A stretch of DNA of 64,000 bases from contig NZ_JAANZA010000001.1 of assembly GCF_012274275.1 (NCBI RefSeq), forward strand, positions 1,408,148-1,472,147, written 5' to 3'. The position numbers and the translations under genes are program-made. The notes beneath the pieces were generated by a model that worked only from the letters and a program-made list of their open reading frames with translations, was not told where the DNA came from and did not search any database. The DNA comes from Cryobacterium sp. BB307. GTDB lineage: Bacteria > Actinomycetota > Actinomycetes > Actinomycetales > Microbacteriaceae. This document shows, piece after piece, positions 42,290 through 51,112 of the stretch (positions within the stretch are counted from its first letter, which is position 1; each line of letters begins with the position of its first letter).

Positions 42290-43522
42290 GTGGGCAAACA
42301 GGACGGCAGTGACCGGCAGGTCAGCGCCGAGGACATCGACAGCAGTTCGGCGCCCATCCTGCACGTCGACCTTGACGCGTTCTTCGCGTCTGTCGAGTTG
42401 CTTGAGCACCCTGAGCTCGCCGACAAGCCGGTGGTCGTCGCCCACAATTCGGCGCGCTCGGTGGTCACTGCGGCGAACTACCCGGCGCGCAAGTACGGGG
42501 TGCGCTCGGCGATTCCGCTGGCCAGGGCGCTGCAGCTCTGCCCGAAGGCGATCGTGCTCGAGCCGCACTTCGACCGGTACCGGGCGCTGTCGCGGCAGGT
42601 GATGGCCATCCTCGACGACGTTTCTCCGACTGTGGAACGGCTCGGCATCGACGAGGCCTTCGTTGACGTGTCCGGCGCGGGCGCGGTGATCGGCTCACCG
42701 GCTGAGGCAGCGGAGTTGATCCGCGGCCGCGTGCTCGCAGAGACGGGGCTCACCTGCTCGGTCGGAGCTGCGGCGACCAAGTTCGTCGCCAAGCTTGCCT
42801 CCGGGCGTGCCAAGCCTGACGGGCTGCTGGTGATCCCTCGCGACGAGACGCTGGCGTTCCTGCATCCGCTCCCCGTCGGTGCACTATGGGGAGTCGGGGC
42901 GGTCACCGAGAAGACGCTTCTGGACCGCGGCCTCGGCACCATCGGCGACGTGGCGGCGGCACCACTGGCGACGTTGCAGCGGGCGCTCGGCGAGGCATCC
43001 GGTCGCAAGCTGCACGAACTCGCGAACGGCATCGACCCGCGGCCGGTCGACACGAACTCGGTGGAGAAGAGCGTCGGGCACGAAGTCACGTTCGAGACGG
43101 ACGTGACGGATGGCGACCTGCTGCGGCGCGAGTTGCTTCAGCAATCGACCCAGGTGGCCGCGCGGCTCCGCGAGGCCGGACTAGCCGGCCGCACCGTCGC
43201 CCTTAAGCTGCGTTTCTCCGACTTCACGACCATCACGCGATCGCGCACGCTCGCGGATCCGACCGACCTCGGTCGCCGGATCTACGACGAGGTGCGCTCG
43301 ATCTACGATGCCCTCGACAACCGGAGGCCCGTGCGGCTCATCGGCGTGCGCGTCGAACAGTTGACCGGCGATGAGGCTCAGCCGGCGCTGTGGGACACCG
43401 ACGACAGCTGGCGGGAGGCGGAGCGCGCGATCGACGGCGTCGCCGACCGGTTCGGCCGAGGGGCGCTGCGTCCAGCTGCGCTGCTGAAGCCGACGGCACC
43501 CATCCGCCCGTCCGGTTCTTGA
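42290..43522 (+). CDS. dinB: DNA polymerase IV (Y-family)
   Basis: Error-prone translesion polymerase. 410 residues. Catalytic acids in LHVDLDAFFASVE and ERLGIDEAFVDVSG; thumb block GVGAVTEKTLLDRGLGTIGDVA; little-finger domain about 250-360. The extreme C terminus (PIRPSGS) lacks a canonical beta-clamp peptide, but QPALWD at about 365 could serve (QxxLW). No LexA box is seen upstream, so it may not be SOS-controlled. Leaderless: TAGCCT (42278-42283), six bases before GTG. Confidence 0.95.
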   Translation: MGKQDGSDRQVSAEDIDSSSAPILHVDLDAFFASVELLEHPELADKPVVVAHNSARSVVTAANYPARKYGVRSAIPLARALQLCPKAIVLEPHFDRYRALSRQVMAILDDVSPTVERLGIDEAFVDVSGAGAVIGSPAEAAELIRGRVLAETGLTCSVGAAATKFVAKLASGRAKPDGLLVIPRDETLAFLHPLPVGALWGVGAVTEKTLLDRGLGTIGDVAAAPLATLQRALGEASGRKLHELANGIDPRPVDTNSVEKSVGHEVTFETDVTDGDLLRRELLQQSTQVAARLREAGLAGRTVALKLRFSDFTTITRSRTLADPTDLGRRIYDEVRSIYDALDNRRPVRLIGVRVEQLTGDEAQPALWDTDDSWREAERAIDGVADRFGRGALRPAALLKPTAPIRPSGS

Positions 43523-43572
43523 TTCTCGAGGTTCACTGCGAGTCTTGAGCATCCGGGACGTACGGTGGCGTC

Positions 43573-43887
43573 ATGCCAACAGTCGCAGAGGAACTCGCGG
43601 AGTCCGTGCCCAAGCGCGGTGTGAAGCTCGCCTACGGTGAAGCCGTCGTCATGGGAGACACGACGCTGGTGCCCATCGCGATGGTCACCTATGGCTTCGG
43701 CGGCGGTGGGGAGAGCGGCCAGGGCGGTGGTGGCGGGGGCGGCGCGACGATGCCGCTCGGCGTCTACGTGACGCGCGGCGCCACAACCAGTTTCCGGCCC
43801 AATCCGGTCGCGCTGCTCGCGGTGTCCATTCCGCTCGTGTGCGCTGTCGGCTGGGCGATCTCTCGCATCGTGAAAGCGATGCGCTAG
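43573..43887 (+). CDS. GerW/YtfJ-like family protein with C-terminal helix
   Basis: 104 residues. VKLAYGEAVVMGDTTLVPIAMVTYGFGGGGESGQGGGGGGGATMPLGVYV is the GerW (YtfJ) pattern of two strands around a poly-Gly loop; NPVALLAVSIPLVCAVGWAISRIV is a C-terminal membrane segment. In non-sporulating Actinobacteria the role is unknown. Leaderless: TACGGT (43561-43566), six bases before ATG. Overlaps the convergent gene by four bases. Confidence 0.85.
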   Translation: MPTVAEELAESVPKRGVKLAYGEAVVMGDTTLVPIAMVTYGFGGGGESGQGGGGGGGATMPLGVYVTRGATTSFRPNPVALLAVSIPLVCAVGWAISRIVKAMR

Positions 43888-44657
43888 ACCCAGCCGAGCC
43901 GGCGCCTGACCGCCTGCGCGCCGCGGTGTGGGAAGGCGTCCCAGCCGGGGGCGAGTTCCTCCTCGGCGAGTTCGAGCAGCAATCGAGCGCATGTCTCGAC
44001 GTCCCGCTCCTGCGCGTCGGCGACGCGCGCGGCGAACTCCGGATGCACGAGCTCGATCCTGCGCAGAACGTCGAACGCGTCGAGCCGCTCCGATCCGATG
44101 CCGGGTTGCCTCAGCACCAGCGCCTCCAGCAGTGAACGCACAGCGACCGAGCGCACGCCCTCGCCGGCGATGAGCTTTTCGCCCCTCCGGTACCGGCCGA
44201 CCCCGATCAGCAGCACCGCGATGAACAGCAGGATCTCCTGCTCGGCGTCGACACTCTCCCGCGGACTCTCCCGCGACACCATCGCTTCGATCGCCGGGCC
44301 CACTCCACCGCGGTCGAGGACCACCAAGGCGGTCTTCCCCTGCCAGACGGCCAGGTCGTCAACGGATGCGACTCCGAACTCGAGCACGTGACCGTTGTCG
44401 TAGATGACCTTGCGGCCGCCCTCGTGCTCGGGTGCGGCCACCGCGATGCGTTCATGCTCTGGCAGCCAGTCGAGGTTCCGCTTGTACTCCTCCTGGCGGC
44501 CCGGTTGAACGACGAGCGCGAAGTCGTGGTCAGACCACTCATCGGCTCGGGAGCGGTCAGCTGCTGAACCCATGAACACCAGCCCGATGACATCCGGCCG
44601 GTCCGAGACACTCGCAAGCAGCCGGTCGCTGTATGCCTTGAACTCGTCGCGCCGCAC
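43884..44657 (-). CDS. Nucleotidyltransferase-fold protein
   Basis: 257 residues. Pol-beta-type active site: GLVFMGSAADRSRADEWSDHDFALVV (GS-xn-DhD), with the third acid likely in HVLEFGVASVDDL; a helical C-terminal domain follows. The layout recalls aminoglycoside adenylyltransferases but with no clear substrate motif. GTG at 44657, six bases after the stop of the LLM gene, so it is likely the second gene of that operon. Confidence 0.78.
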   Translation of the reverse strand: MRRDEFKAYSDRLLASVSDRPDVIGLVFMGSAADRSRADEWSDHDFALVVQPGRQEEYKRNLDWLPEHERIAVAAPEHEGGRKVIYDNGHVLEFGVASVDDLAVWQGKTALVVLDRGGVGPAIEAMVSRESPRESVDAEQEILLFIAVLLIGVGRYRRGEKLIAGEGVRSVAVRSLLEALVLRQPGIGSERLDAFDVLRRIELVHPEFAARVADAQERDVETCARLLLELAEEELAPGWDAFPHRGAQAVRRRLGWV

Positions 44658-44663
44658 TGTGCT

Positions 44664-45578
44664 CTACCCGACCTGCGGGACGATCTCGGTGGCGAAGAAC
44701 TCGAGCTGGTCCAGGTCCTGCAGGTCCAGCAGCTGCAGGTAGACGCGAGTGACGCCGAGTTCGGCGAAGGCCCCGAGCCGATCGACAACCTCGGTGGGCG
44801 TGCCGACGATCCCAGTGGGTCGCATCCGGTCCAGATCCCGTCCGATGGCCTCCGCCCTGCGCTGGGCGTCAGCGGTGCTCGCGCCGACAGCGATGGTGCC
44901 CCCGATCGACAGGATCGGCACCTCGCGTTCGGCGGCCTCGCTCGCCTGGCGAACCCGCGCCATCCGGGCGCGGTGCTCAGCCAGGTCGACGAACACCGAG
45001 TTGTACTCGGTCGCGAAGCGCGCCGCGAGGGCGGGCGTGCGCTTCGGCCCACCGCCGCCGACGATGATCGGCACGTTGGATTGAGTGGGCTTGGGCAGCC
45101 CGGGTGCGTTCTGCAACCGGTAGTGCTCACCCTCGTACGAGAACCGGTCGCCGACCGGCGTTGACCACAGCCCGGTGATCAGCTCGAGCTGCTCTTCGAG
45201 CATCCCGAACCGCTTCGCGGGGAACGGGACACCGAGCGCGGTGTGCTCATCCTCCATCCAGCCGGTGCCGAGCCCCAGTTCGACCCTGCCGCCGGACATC
45301 TGGTCGACGCCGGCGACCTGGATCGCGAGGATGCTGGGATGCCGGAAGGTGACCGAGGTCACGAGCGTGCCGAGGCGGATGCGACTGGTCTCCCGGGCGA
45401 GGCCGGCGAGCGTTGTCCATGCATCCGTCGGCCCTGGCAGCCCGTCGCCGCCCATTGACAGGAAGTGGTCGCTGCGGAAGAAGCCGTCGAAGCCGAGCCG
45501 CTCTGTCGCTTGCGCGACGGCGAGCAGATCGTCGTAGCTCGCACCCTGCTGGGGCTCTGTGAACACGCGGAAATCCAT
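44664..45578 (-). CDS. LLM-class F420-dependent-type oxidoreductase
   Basis: 304 residues, luciferase-like barrel. LGFDGFFRSDHFLSMGG, IRLGTLVTSVTFRHPSILAIQVAGVDQMSGGRVELGLGTGWMEDEH and VPIIVGGGGPKRTPALAARFATEYN are typical of the F420-dependent subgroup. Whether the host makes F420 cannot be told from this window. Leaderless: TACGGT (45585-45590, minus strand), six bases before ATG. Divergent from the thiamine transporter leader. Confidence 0.9.
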   Translation of the reverse strand: MDFRVFTEPQQGASYDDLLAVAQATERLGFDGFFRSDHFLSMGGDGLPGPTDAWTTLAGLARETSRIRLGTLVTSVTFRHPSILAIQVAGVDQMSGGRVELGLGTGWMEDEHTALGVPFPAKRFGMLEEQLELITGLWSTPVGDRFSYEGEHYRLQNAPGLPKPTQSNVPIIVGGGGPKRTPALAARFATEYNSVFVDLAEHRARMARVRQASEAAEREVPILSIGGTIAVGASTADAQRRAEAIGRDLDRMRPTGIVGTPTEVVDRLGAFAELGVTRVYLQLLDLQDLDQLEFFATEIVPQVG

Positions 45579-45611
45579 CGTCCCACCGTATCCGCACTAG
45601 AATGGGTGCCG

Positions 45612-45702
45612 AACACGGGAGTCCGGTGAGCCGGGCTGAGAGGAAGCTGATCGAAGCTTCGACCGTCGAACCTGATCTGGATAATGCCAGCGCAGGGAGG
45701 GC
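45612..45702 (+). ncRNA. TPP (THI-box) riboswitch
   Basis: All hallmark segments are present in order: ACGGGAGTCCGG, GGGCTGAGAGG (the CUGAGA pyrimidine-binding motif), a variable P3 stem, CCTGATCTGGATAATGCCAG (the ACCUGAUCUGGAUAAUGCCAG pyrophosphate domain) and CGCAGGGAGG. A -10 box TAGAAT (45598-45603) places the transcript start just before the aptamer. Controls the ykoEDC transporter. Confidence 0.98.
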
Positions 45703-45711
45703 CAAATCTCT

Positions 45712-45745
45712 ACTCCCGTGCCTATTTCAACCACTGAAAGGGCAC
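45712..45745 (+). promoter_or_regulatory. Expression platform: RBS-sequestering hairpin
   Basis: GTGCC (45718-45722) pairs with GGCAC (45741-45745) and TTTCA (45725-45729) with TGAAA (45735-45739), burying GAAAGGG, the ykoE ribosome-binding site. ACTCCCGTG (45712-45720) is fully complementary to CACGGGAGT (45614-45622) in the aptamer, and overlaps the hairpin's 5' arm, so the two pairings exclude each other. Ligand binding would free this strand to form the RBS hairpin: translational OFF switch. Confidence 0.7.
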
Positions 45746-45750
45746 GAACA

Positions 45751-46368
45751 GTGACCAGCACTTCAACAACCAAGCAACCCGTCGTCCGCCGTAATCTTCG
45801 CTGGCGCGTGGTCGACATCGTGGTGGCGAGCGTCATCGGCGTCGCATCCGGCGCGGTCTTCCTGGTTTGGAATGTCGCCTCCGAGCCCGTCACCGGGCCG
45901 CTCGGCGCGCTGCTGCCGGGTCTGCAGGCGCTCGGCCACGGCTTCTGGCTCTTCGCGGGCGTGCTCGCGGGGCTCATCATCCGCAAGCCGGGCGCGGCGC
46001 TGTATGGCGAACTGCTCGCCGCAACGGTGTCGGCGCTGGTCGGCAACCAGTGGGGCGTAGACACGCTGGTCAGCGGCGTCGTGCAGGGTCTCGGCGCGGA
46101 ACTGGTGTTCGCGGTGTTCCTGTACGCCAATTACCGCGTCTACGTCGCGATGCTCGCTGGCATGGGCGCCGGGCTCGCGATGGTCATCCACGACCTGATC
46201 GTCTGGTACGCGGGCGCCGACACGCTGTTCGCCACGGTCTATGCGGTCTGCGGGATCATCAGCGGTGCAGTCATCGCCGGGCTGCTGTCGTGGCTGGCCA
46301 TGCGTGCGCTCGCCCGGACGGGAGTGCTCAGCCGGTTCGCGGCCGGTGAGTCGGCCAAACGGGTGTGA
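45751..46368 (+). CDS. ykoE: Thiamine/HMP ECF transporter substrate-binding component YkoE
   Basis: 205 residues, about five helices. NLRWRVVDIVVASVIGVASGAVFLVWN, ALGHGFWLFAGVLAGLIIRKPGAALYGELLAATVSALVGNQWGVDTLVSGVVQGLGAELVFAVF and GLAMVIHDLIVWY are YkoE blocks; this is the membrane S component binding thiamine or its pyrimidine precursor HMP. GTG at 45751 lies eight bases after the RBS in the riboswitch hairpin. The next gene starts inside its stop codon (GTGA), so the three-gene operon is coupled. Confidence 0.93.
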   Translation: MTSTSTTKQPVVRRNLRWRVVDIVVASVIGVASGAVFLVWNVASEPVTGPLGALLPGLQALGHGFWLFAGVLAGLIIRKPGAALYGELLAATVSALVGNQWGVDTLVSGVVQGLGAELVFAVFLYANYRVYVAMLAGMGAGLAMVIHDLIVWYAGADTLFATVYAVCGIISGAVIAGLLSWLAMRALARTGVLSRFAAGESAKRV

Positions 46369-47813
46369 GCGCGTCGACGCGGGTGAGTGCACCCGCGCGC
46401 GTCACCGCTCGCGGCTGGGGTTGGAGACACTCCGGCCGCGAGAGGTGGGCGGTGGACGGTATCGACCTCGACATCCGGCCGGGGGAGCGGGTTCTGCTGC
46501 TCGGGCCATCCGGGGCCGGAAAGTCCACCCTGCTCTCGGCGCTCGCCGGCGTGCTCGGCGGTGCGGATGAGGGCGAACAGCACGGCGAGCTGACGATCGA
46601 CGGCCGCGAACCGGATCCCGCACACGGGAGGGTCGGCTTAGTGCTGCAGGATCCGGAGTCCCAGGTCATCATGGCAAGGGTCGGCGACGATGTGGCCTTC
46701 GGATGCGAAAACCTTGGGATTGAGCGTGAGGAGATCTGGCACCGGGTCGGCGAAGCGCTCGATGCGGTCGGCCTCGATCTTGCACTCGACCGTTCAACCG
46801 CGGCGCTCTCCGGCGGGCAGAAGCAACGGCTCGCGCTGGCCGGGGTGCTCGCGATGCGACCGGGTCTGCTGCTCCTGGATGAGCCGACCGCGAACCTGGA
46901 CCCGGACGGCGTGCTCGAGGTTCGCGACTCTGTGAGCAGGGTGCTCGAGGCCACCGGCGCAACGCTCGTGGTCGTCGAGCATCGAGTCGACGTGTGGCTG
47001 CCTGTCGTCGACCGGGTCATCGTGCTCTCGCCCGAGGGCGGGGTGATTGCCGACGGGGACCCCGATGCTGTGCTCGTCGACCACGGCGAAACGCTCGCCG
47101 CGAGCGGCGTGTGGGTGCCCGGTCGCGAAGCCTGGAGTCCGGAGCGGTTCGCGCGACCGGGGGAGGCGCTGCTCACCGCCGACTCGCTCAGCGTCGGCCG
47201 GGCGGGTACCGTGGTCCGCTCGGAAATCGACCTCGAGTTGCGCGAGGGCGTGGCGACCGCGCTCAGCGGTGCGAACGGATCCGGGAAGACCACGCTCGCG
47301 CTCACCCTTGCCGGGCTGCTGCCGTCGGTCGCCGGCGAGGTGGCGGCATCCGATGCTCTGCGCGCCGGTATCGGCCCGCATCCGTACCGCTGGAAGTCGC
47401 GCGACCTGCTCACCCGCATCGGAATGGTGTTCCAGGAACCGGAGCACCAATTCCTCGCGTCTACAGTCCGCTCCGAGCTCGAGGTCGGGCCGAAGGCGCA
47501 GCGGCTGCCGGAGCCCGAGGTGCGCGACCGCGTCGACCAGTTGCTGCAGCGGTTGCGGTTGGAGCATCTGGCCGAGGCAAACCCCTTCACGCTGTCCGGT
47601 GGGGAGAAGCGCCGGCTCAGTGTTGCAACCGCGCTCGCTACCCGTCCGCGCCTCCTGGTGCTCGACGAGCCGACGTTCGGTCAGGACGCGCGCACCTGGC
47701 GGGAGCAGGTGGCGTTGCTCGCCGAGCTGCTCGATGAGGGCAGCGCGGTGCTGTTCGCAACGCACGATCGGGTGTTCGTCGAGGCGCTCGCCGATCAGGA
47801 GGTGTCGCTGTGA
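46365..47813 (+). CDS. ykoD: ECF transporter double ATPase YkoD
   Basis: 482 residues with two fused ABC ATPase domains. Domain 1: Walker A GPSGAGKST, Q-loop VLQDPESQVI, signature LSGGQKQRLAL, Walker B LLLLDEPTANLD. Domain 2 (from about 275): SGANGSGKTT, FQEPEHQFLA, LSGGEKRRLSV, LLVLDEPTFGQD. Powers uptake together with YkoE and YkoC. GTG start overlaps ykoE; stop overlaps ykoC (GTGA). Confidence 0.96.
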   Translation: MSASTRVSAPARVTARGWGWRHSGRERWAVDGIDLDIRPGERVLLLGPSGAGKSTLLSALAGVLGGADEGEQHGELTIDGREPDPAHGRVGLVLQDPESQVIMARVGDDVAFGCENLGIEREEIWHRVGEALDAVGLDLALDRSTAALSGGQKQRLALAGVLAMRPGLLLLDEPTANLDPDGVLEVRDSVSRVLEATGATLVVVEHRVDVWLPVVDRVIVLSPEGGVIADGDPDAVLVDHGETLAASGVWVPGREAWSPERFARPGEALLTADSLSVGRAGTVVRSEIDLELREGVATALSGANGSGKTTLALTLAGLLPSVAGEVAASDALRAGIGPHPYRWKSRDLLTRIGMVFQEPEHQFLASTVRSELEVGPKAQRLPEPEVRDRVDQLLQRLRLEHLAEANPFTLSGGEKRRLSVATALATRPRLLVLDEPTFGQDARTWREQVALLAELLDEGSAVLFATHDRVFVEALADQEVSL

Positions 47814-48562
47814 CCGCGTTCGCTCGGGTGAACCCGGTGGCCAAATTGGCCGCGGCCCTGCTGCTGGCGGCGTGCCTCGTCCTGACCATCGATCCGGTGT
47901 CCGCGGCGACGGCGCTCCTGCTCACCGGCATCGCACTCCCGTTCATCGGGCCAGGGTGGCGAACGTTCTGGGCGCGAACCTGGCCGGTGTGGGTCGCCGC
48001 CCCTCTGACCGGGTTGACGATCCTGCTCTACGGGCAGGCATCCGGAACCGTGTATGTCGAGTTCCTGGCGGTGCGGATCAGCGACGGGTCGATCGAATTG
48101 GCGGTGGCCACGACCTTGCGCGTGCTGGCGATCGGGCTGCCCGCGGTGGTGCTGTTCAGCTCGGTCGACCCGACGGATCTCGCCGACGGTCTGGCACAGG
48201 TCTGGCGACTGCCCAACCGCTTCGTGCTCGGCGCCCTGGCCGGCCTGCGGCTGGTCGGCTTGTTCATCGACGATTGGCGCTATCTCGAGCTCGCGCGTCG
48301 CGCGCGTGGCGTCGGCGACACCGGGCGGATCCGCCGCATCCCCGGGCAGGTGTTCGCACTGCTCGTGCTGTCCATCCGGCGCGGGACGAAGCTTGCGACC
48401 GCGATGGAGGCCAGGGCGTTCGGCGGAGCTCATCGCACCTGGGCGCGTGAATCGCGGTTCGGTGCCGCCGAGTGGCTGGTGGTCGCATCCGGCGCCCTGG
48501 TCGGTGCGGCGGCTATCGTTGCTGCCGTCGTGACAGGGGAGTGGAACTTCATTGCTGGTTGA
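47810..48562 (+). CDS. ykoC: ECF transporter transmembrane component YkoC
   Basis: 250 residues, EcfT-type membrane protein with about five helices. N-terminal NPVAKLAAALLLAACLVLTIDP, and the two coupling helices with Ala-Arg-Gly/Gly motifs: ARRARGVG and MEARAFGG. Couples YkoD ATPases to YkoE. Overlaps ykoD by four bases and the next kinase gene by eleven. Confidence 0.94.
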   Translation: MTAFARVNPVAKLAAALLLAACLVLTIDPVSAATALLLTGIALPFIGPGWRTFWARTWPVWVAAPLTGLTILLYGQASGTVYVEFLAVRISDGSIELAVATTLRVLAIGLPAVVLFSSVDPTDLADGLAQVWRLPNRFVLGALAGLRLVGLFIDDWRYLELARRARGVGDTGRIRRIPGQVFALLVLSIRRGTKLATAMEARAFGGAHRTWARESRFGAAEWLVVASGALVGAAAIVAAVVTGEWNFIAG

Positions 48563-49025
48563 TCGGATTCTCATCGACGGTCGGAGCGGATCCGGCAAGA
48601 CCAAGGTGGCTCACGGGCTGCTGGAAGCGATGCCGGATGCCCAACTGGTGCGCCTCGACGAGCTCTACCCGGGCTGGGACGGGTTGGAGGCGGGCAGCCG
48701 ACACGTTCACGACTTCATCCTCGCGGCAGAGCGGCCTCGCTGGAGACGCTGGGACTGGCTTGCCAACGAGCCAGCCGAGTGGCACGAACTGAACCCCGCC
48801 CGGCCGATCATCATCGAGGGGTTCGGCGCGCTGTCCCGGGAGAACCGGGCGCTCGCGACCCTCGGCATCTGGGTCGAGTTGGATGCCGAGACGCGCAAGC
48901 AGCGTGCGCTCGCTCGCGACGGCGACACCTACGCGCCGCACTGGGACCGCTGGGCGGCCCAGGAGGACGCGTTCATTGCGCGGGAGCATCCGCAGGACCT
49001 GGCCGACCTGGTGATCGACGGCTGA
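48552..49025 (+). CDS. Uridine kinase-like P-loop protein
   Basis: 157 residues. Intact Walker A IDGRSGSGKTKVAHGLL, lid-type segment VRLDELYPGWDG, and RPIIIEGFGAL as Walker B. The layout matches small uridine kinase-like ATP-binding proteins of Actinobacteria; substrate unknown. TTG start at 48552 (AGGGGAG about ten bases upstream), overlapping ykoC, so it is the last gene of the riboswitch operon and may act on a thiamine-related or unrelated metabolite. Confidence 0.85.
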   Translation: MLVDRILIDGRSGSGKTKVAHGLLEAMPDAQLVRLDELYPGWDGLEAGSRHVHDFILAAERPRWRRWDWLANEPAEWHELNPARPIIIEGFGALSRENRALATLGIWVELDAETRKQRALARDGDTYAPHWDRWAAQEDAFIAREHPQDLADLVIDG

Positions 49026-49028
49026 TTC

Positions 49029-49379
49029 TCAGGCCCAGCCGAGCTCGTGCAGCTGCCGGTCGTCGATGCCGTAGAAGTGGGCGATCTCGTGCACGAGCGT
49101 CACATGGATCTGATCCTTGAGCTCGTCGAGGTCCTCGCTGATGTCCAGCAGCGGCTCGCGGTAGAGCACGATCCGGTCCGGCAGCTCGCCGAAACCGTAG
49201 TTGCCGCGTTCGGTCACCGCCACCCCGTCGTACAGTCCGAGGAGATCGAGGGAGCCATCCTCCGGGCGATCCTCGACGACGAAGACCACATTCTCGAGTC
49301 CGTCGACCATGTCATCGGGCAGCTGATCGAGTTCGTCGACGACGAGCTGCTCGAACTCGTCCGCCCCGATGTCATACAC
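49029..49379 (-). CDS. Zincin-like metallopeptidase family protein
   Basis: 116 residues. HExxH motif at His97-Glu98-His101 in VTLVHEIAHFYGIDDRQLHELGW, with RIVLYREPL before it; this is the short metallopeptidase family (zincin_1, formerly DUF1025). No signal peptide, so cytoplasmic. GTG start. Third gene after clpS and DUF2017 on the same strand (12-base gap), suggesting a proteolysis-linked operon. Confidence 0.88.
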   Translation of the reverse strand: MYDIGADEFEQLVVDELDQLPDDMVDGLENVVFVVEDRPEDGSLDLLGLYDGVAVTERGNYGFGELPDRIVLYREPLLDISEDLDELKDQIHVTLVHEIAHFYGIDDRQLHELGWA

Positions 49380-49391
49380 ATCGACAGCCTG

Positions 49392-49856
49392 TCATGAGTC
49401 GAGGACCTCGACGAGCGAGTTCTGCACGAAGCCGAGCCAGTCGTAGAGGTCCTGAAGCACGATGTCGGCGCTGCGGTCGTCTTCGCGCTCGATGCCGAGC
49501 CGGGAGGCGAGGGTCAGACGGATGTCGGTGAGCGCCTTCATCCAGGCGAGGGTCTCGCCCGGGTTCAGTGAAAGTTCCCCGCTGTCGACGGCCGCGGACA
49601 GGGTCGTGGTGACCAGGGTCGCGTTGTGCAGCTTCCGTTCGACGAGCCCATCCTGGGTGAACCGGCGGAACTCAGCCGATGCGTCCGCGTCATCCGGGTA
49701 GGCATCGGGGAGCAGCCGGATGACCGCCGGATCGCCGTCATCCGGGGACTGGAGGAGGGTCGCCAGCTGGGAGGCGAGACTCTGCAGCAGCAGTGCTTCG
49801 TCGCGGTCGATTTTCGCGCTGATGCTGCCGTCCTGGTGGCGCTCGAAGCCGCGCAT
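49392..49856 (-). CDS. DUF2017 protein
   Basis: 154 residues. [35 protein letters not shown] start and ADIVLQDLYDWLGFVQNSLVE end are the DUF2017 pattern. Function unknown; almost always encoded directly after clpS in Actinobacteria. Its ATG shares a base with the clpS stop (TGATG), so they are coupled. Confidence 0.93.
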   Translation of the reverse strand: MRGFERHQDGSISAKIDRDEALLLQSLASQLATLLQSPDDGDPAVIRLLPDAYPDDADASAEFRRFTQDGLVERKLHNATLVTTTLSAAVDSGELSLNPGETLAWMKALTDIRLTLASRLGIEREDDRSADIVLQDLYDWLGFVQNSLVEVLDS

Positions 49857-50140
49857 CAGGCATCCGCCTTGCCGAGCGTCGCCCAGAGCCCGAAGTCGTG
49901 CATCGCTTCGACGTGCCGCTCCATCTCCTCGCGGCCGCCGGTGGCGACGACCGCTTGGCCGGTGAGGTGGACCTGCAGCATGAGACGCTCCGCCTCGGCG
50001 GCTGCGTAACCGAAGTACGAGCGGAACACCCACGCGACGTAGGACATGAGGTTCACCGGGTCGTTGAGCACGATCGTGACCCAAGGCACATCGATCGACT
50101 CGCGCTGGCGCGTGTCAGTGGATTCGATGGTCTGGGGCAT
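49856..50140 (-). CDS. clpS: ATP-dependent Clp protease adaptor
   Basis: 94 residues. N-end-rule adaptor delivering substrates to ClpCP/Clp[28 protein letters not shown] holds the ND-P substrate-pocket motif; [32 protein letters not shown] is the rest of the ClpS core. ATG at 50140 with AAGGGTGG upstream. Confidence 0.95.
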   Translation of the reverse strand: MPQTIESTDTRQRESIDVPWVTIVLNDPVNLMSYVAWVFRSYFGYAAAEAERLMLQVHLTGQAVVATGGREEMERHVEAMHDFGLWATLGKADA

Positions 50141-50209
50141 GGTTCCACCCTTGCACACCGCGCGGCGACGCACAGTCTCCAACGATCGCTTCCGCGCGAC
50201 GCTGCTTCA

Positions 50210-50255
50210 GTTTGTTATCGATGCGCCTGCTACAGCGGCCGCATCGATAACAAAC
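50210..50255. repeat. Perfect 16-bp inverted repeat between tRNA-His and clpS
   Basis: GTTTGTTATCGATGCG (50210-50225) and CGCATCGATAACAAAC (50240-50255) are perfectly complementary with a 14-base loop. It is AT-rich compared with its surroundings and has no T-tract on either side. It lies 40 bases downstream of tRNA-His and 70 bases upstream of clpS. Terminator without U-run, regulator site, or mobile miniature element are all open. Confidence 0.9.
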
Positions 50256-50294
50256 GGGCGCATGGTTGAACGCGCTCGACTCAAGACGAGTAAT

Positions 50295-50371
50295 TGGGGT
50301 GATCGACGGGACTCGAACCCGCGGCATCCGGCACCACAAGCCAGCGCTCTACCAACTGAGCTACGACCACC
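50295..50371 (-). tRNA. tRNA-His (GTG)
   Basis: 77 bases including encoded CCA. Read on the minus strand it begins GGTGGTCGTAGCTCAGTTGG; the first G is the extra G-1 typical of tRNA-His, pairing with C73. Acceptor GTGGTCG/CGATCAC, D-arm GCTC/GAGC, anticodon loop TTGTGGT (anticodon GTG), T-arm GCGGGTTCGAGTCCCGT. Confidence 0.97.
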
Positions 50372-50409
50372 ATGTGCGACCGAGAAGGTCGCAACGACAC
50401 ACCATCCTA

Positions 50410-51030
50410 TTACAGGCGCGCACCGAATTCTTGCACGACCGAAAGGCCGACCGCTTGGGCCTCGTCGCTGTTCGGGCCGGGAGGGGCGACAAACGCCGCA
50501 CGCCGGTAGTACTCGAGTTCGCGAATCGACTCCAGGATGTCCGCCATCGCGCGGTGCCCGCCGGCTTTCGGCGGCGCGTTGAAGTACACGCGCGGGAACC
50601 AGCGCTTGGCGAGTTCCTTGATGGAGGAGACATCGACATTGCGGTAGTGCAGGTGAGCGTCAACCCGCGGCATATAGCGCGCGAGGAAGGTCCGGTCGGT
50701 CCCGATGGTGTTGCCGGCGAGGGGAGCCTGCTGCTGCACCGGCACGTGCTTCAGGATGTATTCGTTGACTGCGAACTCGGCATCGGAGAGCGACATCCCG
50801 TTCTCCAGTTCAGCCAGCAGGCCGGACTCGGTGTGCATGTCGCGCACGAAGTCCGACATGTTTGCGAGGGCGCTTGGGTCCGGCTTGATGACCACCGTGA
50901 TGCCTTCATCGAGCACGTTGAGGTCGAAGTCGGTGATGACGACCGCAACCTCGATCAGCTCGTCGACGGAGATGTCAAGTCCCGTCATCTCGCAGTCGAT
51001 CCAGACGAGTCGATCGGAGCCGTTTGCCAT
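50410..51030 (-). CDS. orn: Oligoribonuclease
   Basis: Degrades 2-5-mer RNAs (and pGpG-like dinucleotides) to mononucleotides. 206 residues, DEDDh exonuclease: [37 protein letters not shown], and [21 protein letters not shown]. Complete. Leaderless start: TAGACT (51037-51042, minus strand), six bases before ATG. Confidence 0.96.
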   Translation of the reverse strand: MANGSDRLVWIDCEMTGLDISVDELIEVAVVITDFDLNVLDEGITVVIKPDPSALANMSDFVRDMHTESGLLAELENGMSLSDAEFAVNEYILKHVPVQQQAPLAGNTIGTDRTFLARYMPRVDAHLHYRNVDVSSIKELAKRWFPRVYFNAPPKAGGHRAMADILESIRELEYYRRAAFVAPPGPNSDEAQAVGLSVVQEFGARL

Positions 51031-51112
51031 CCCACGAGTCTAACGGCGCACGTGAAGACGTGATTCTTTCCAGCACTTACCGCCGTCAGTCGTCAAGTGG
51101 TAGTAATGGGCT

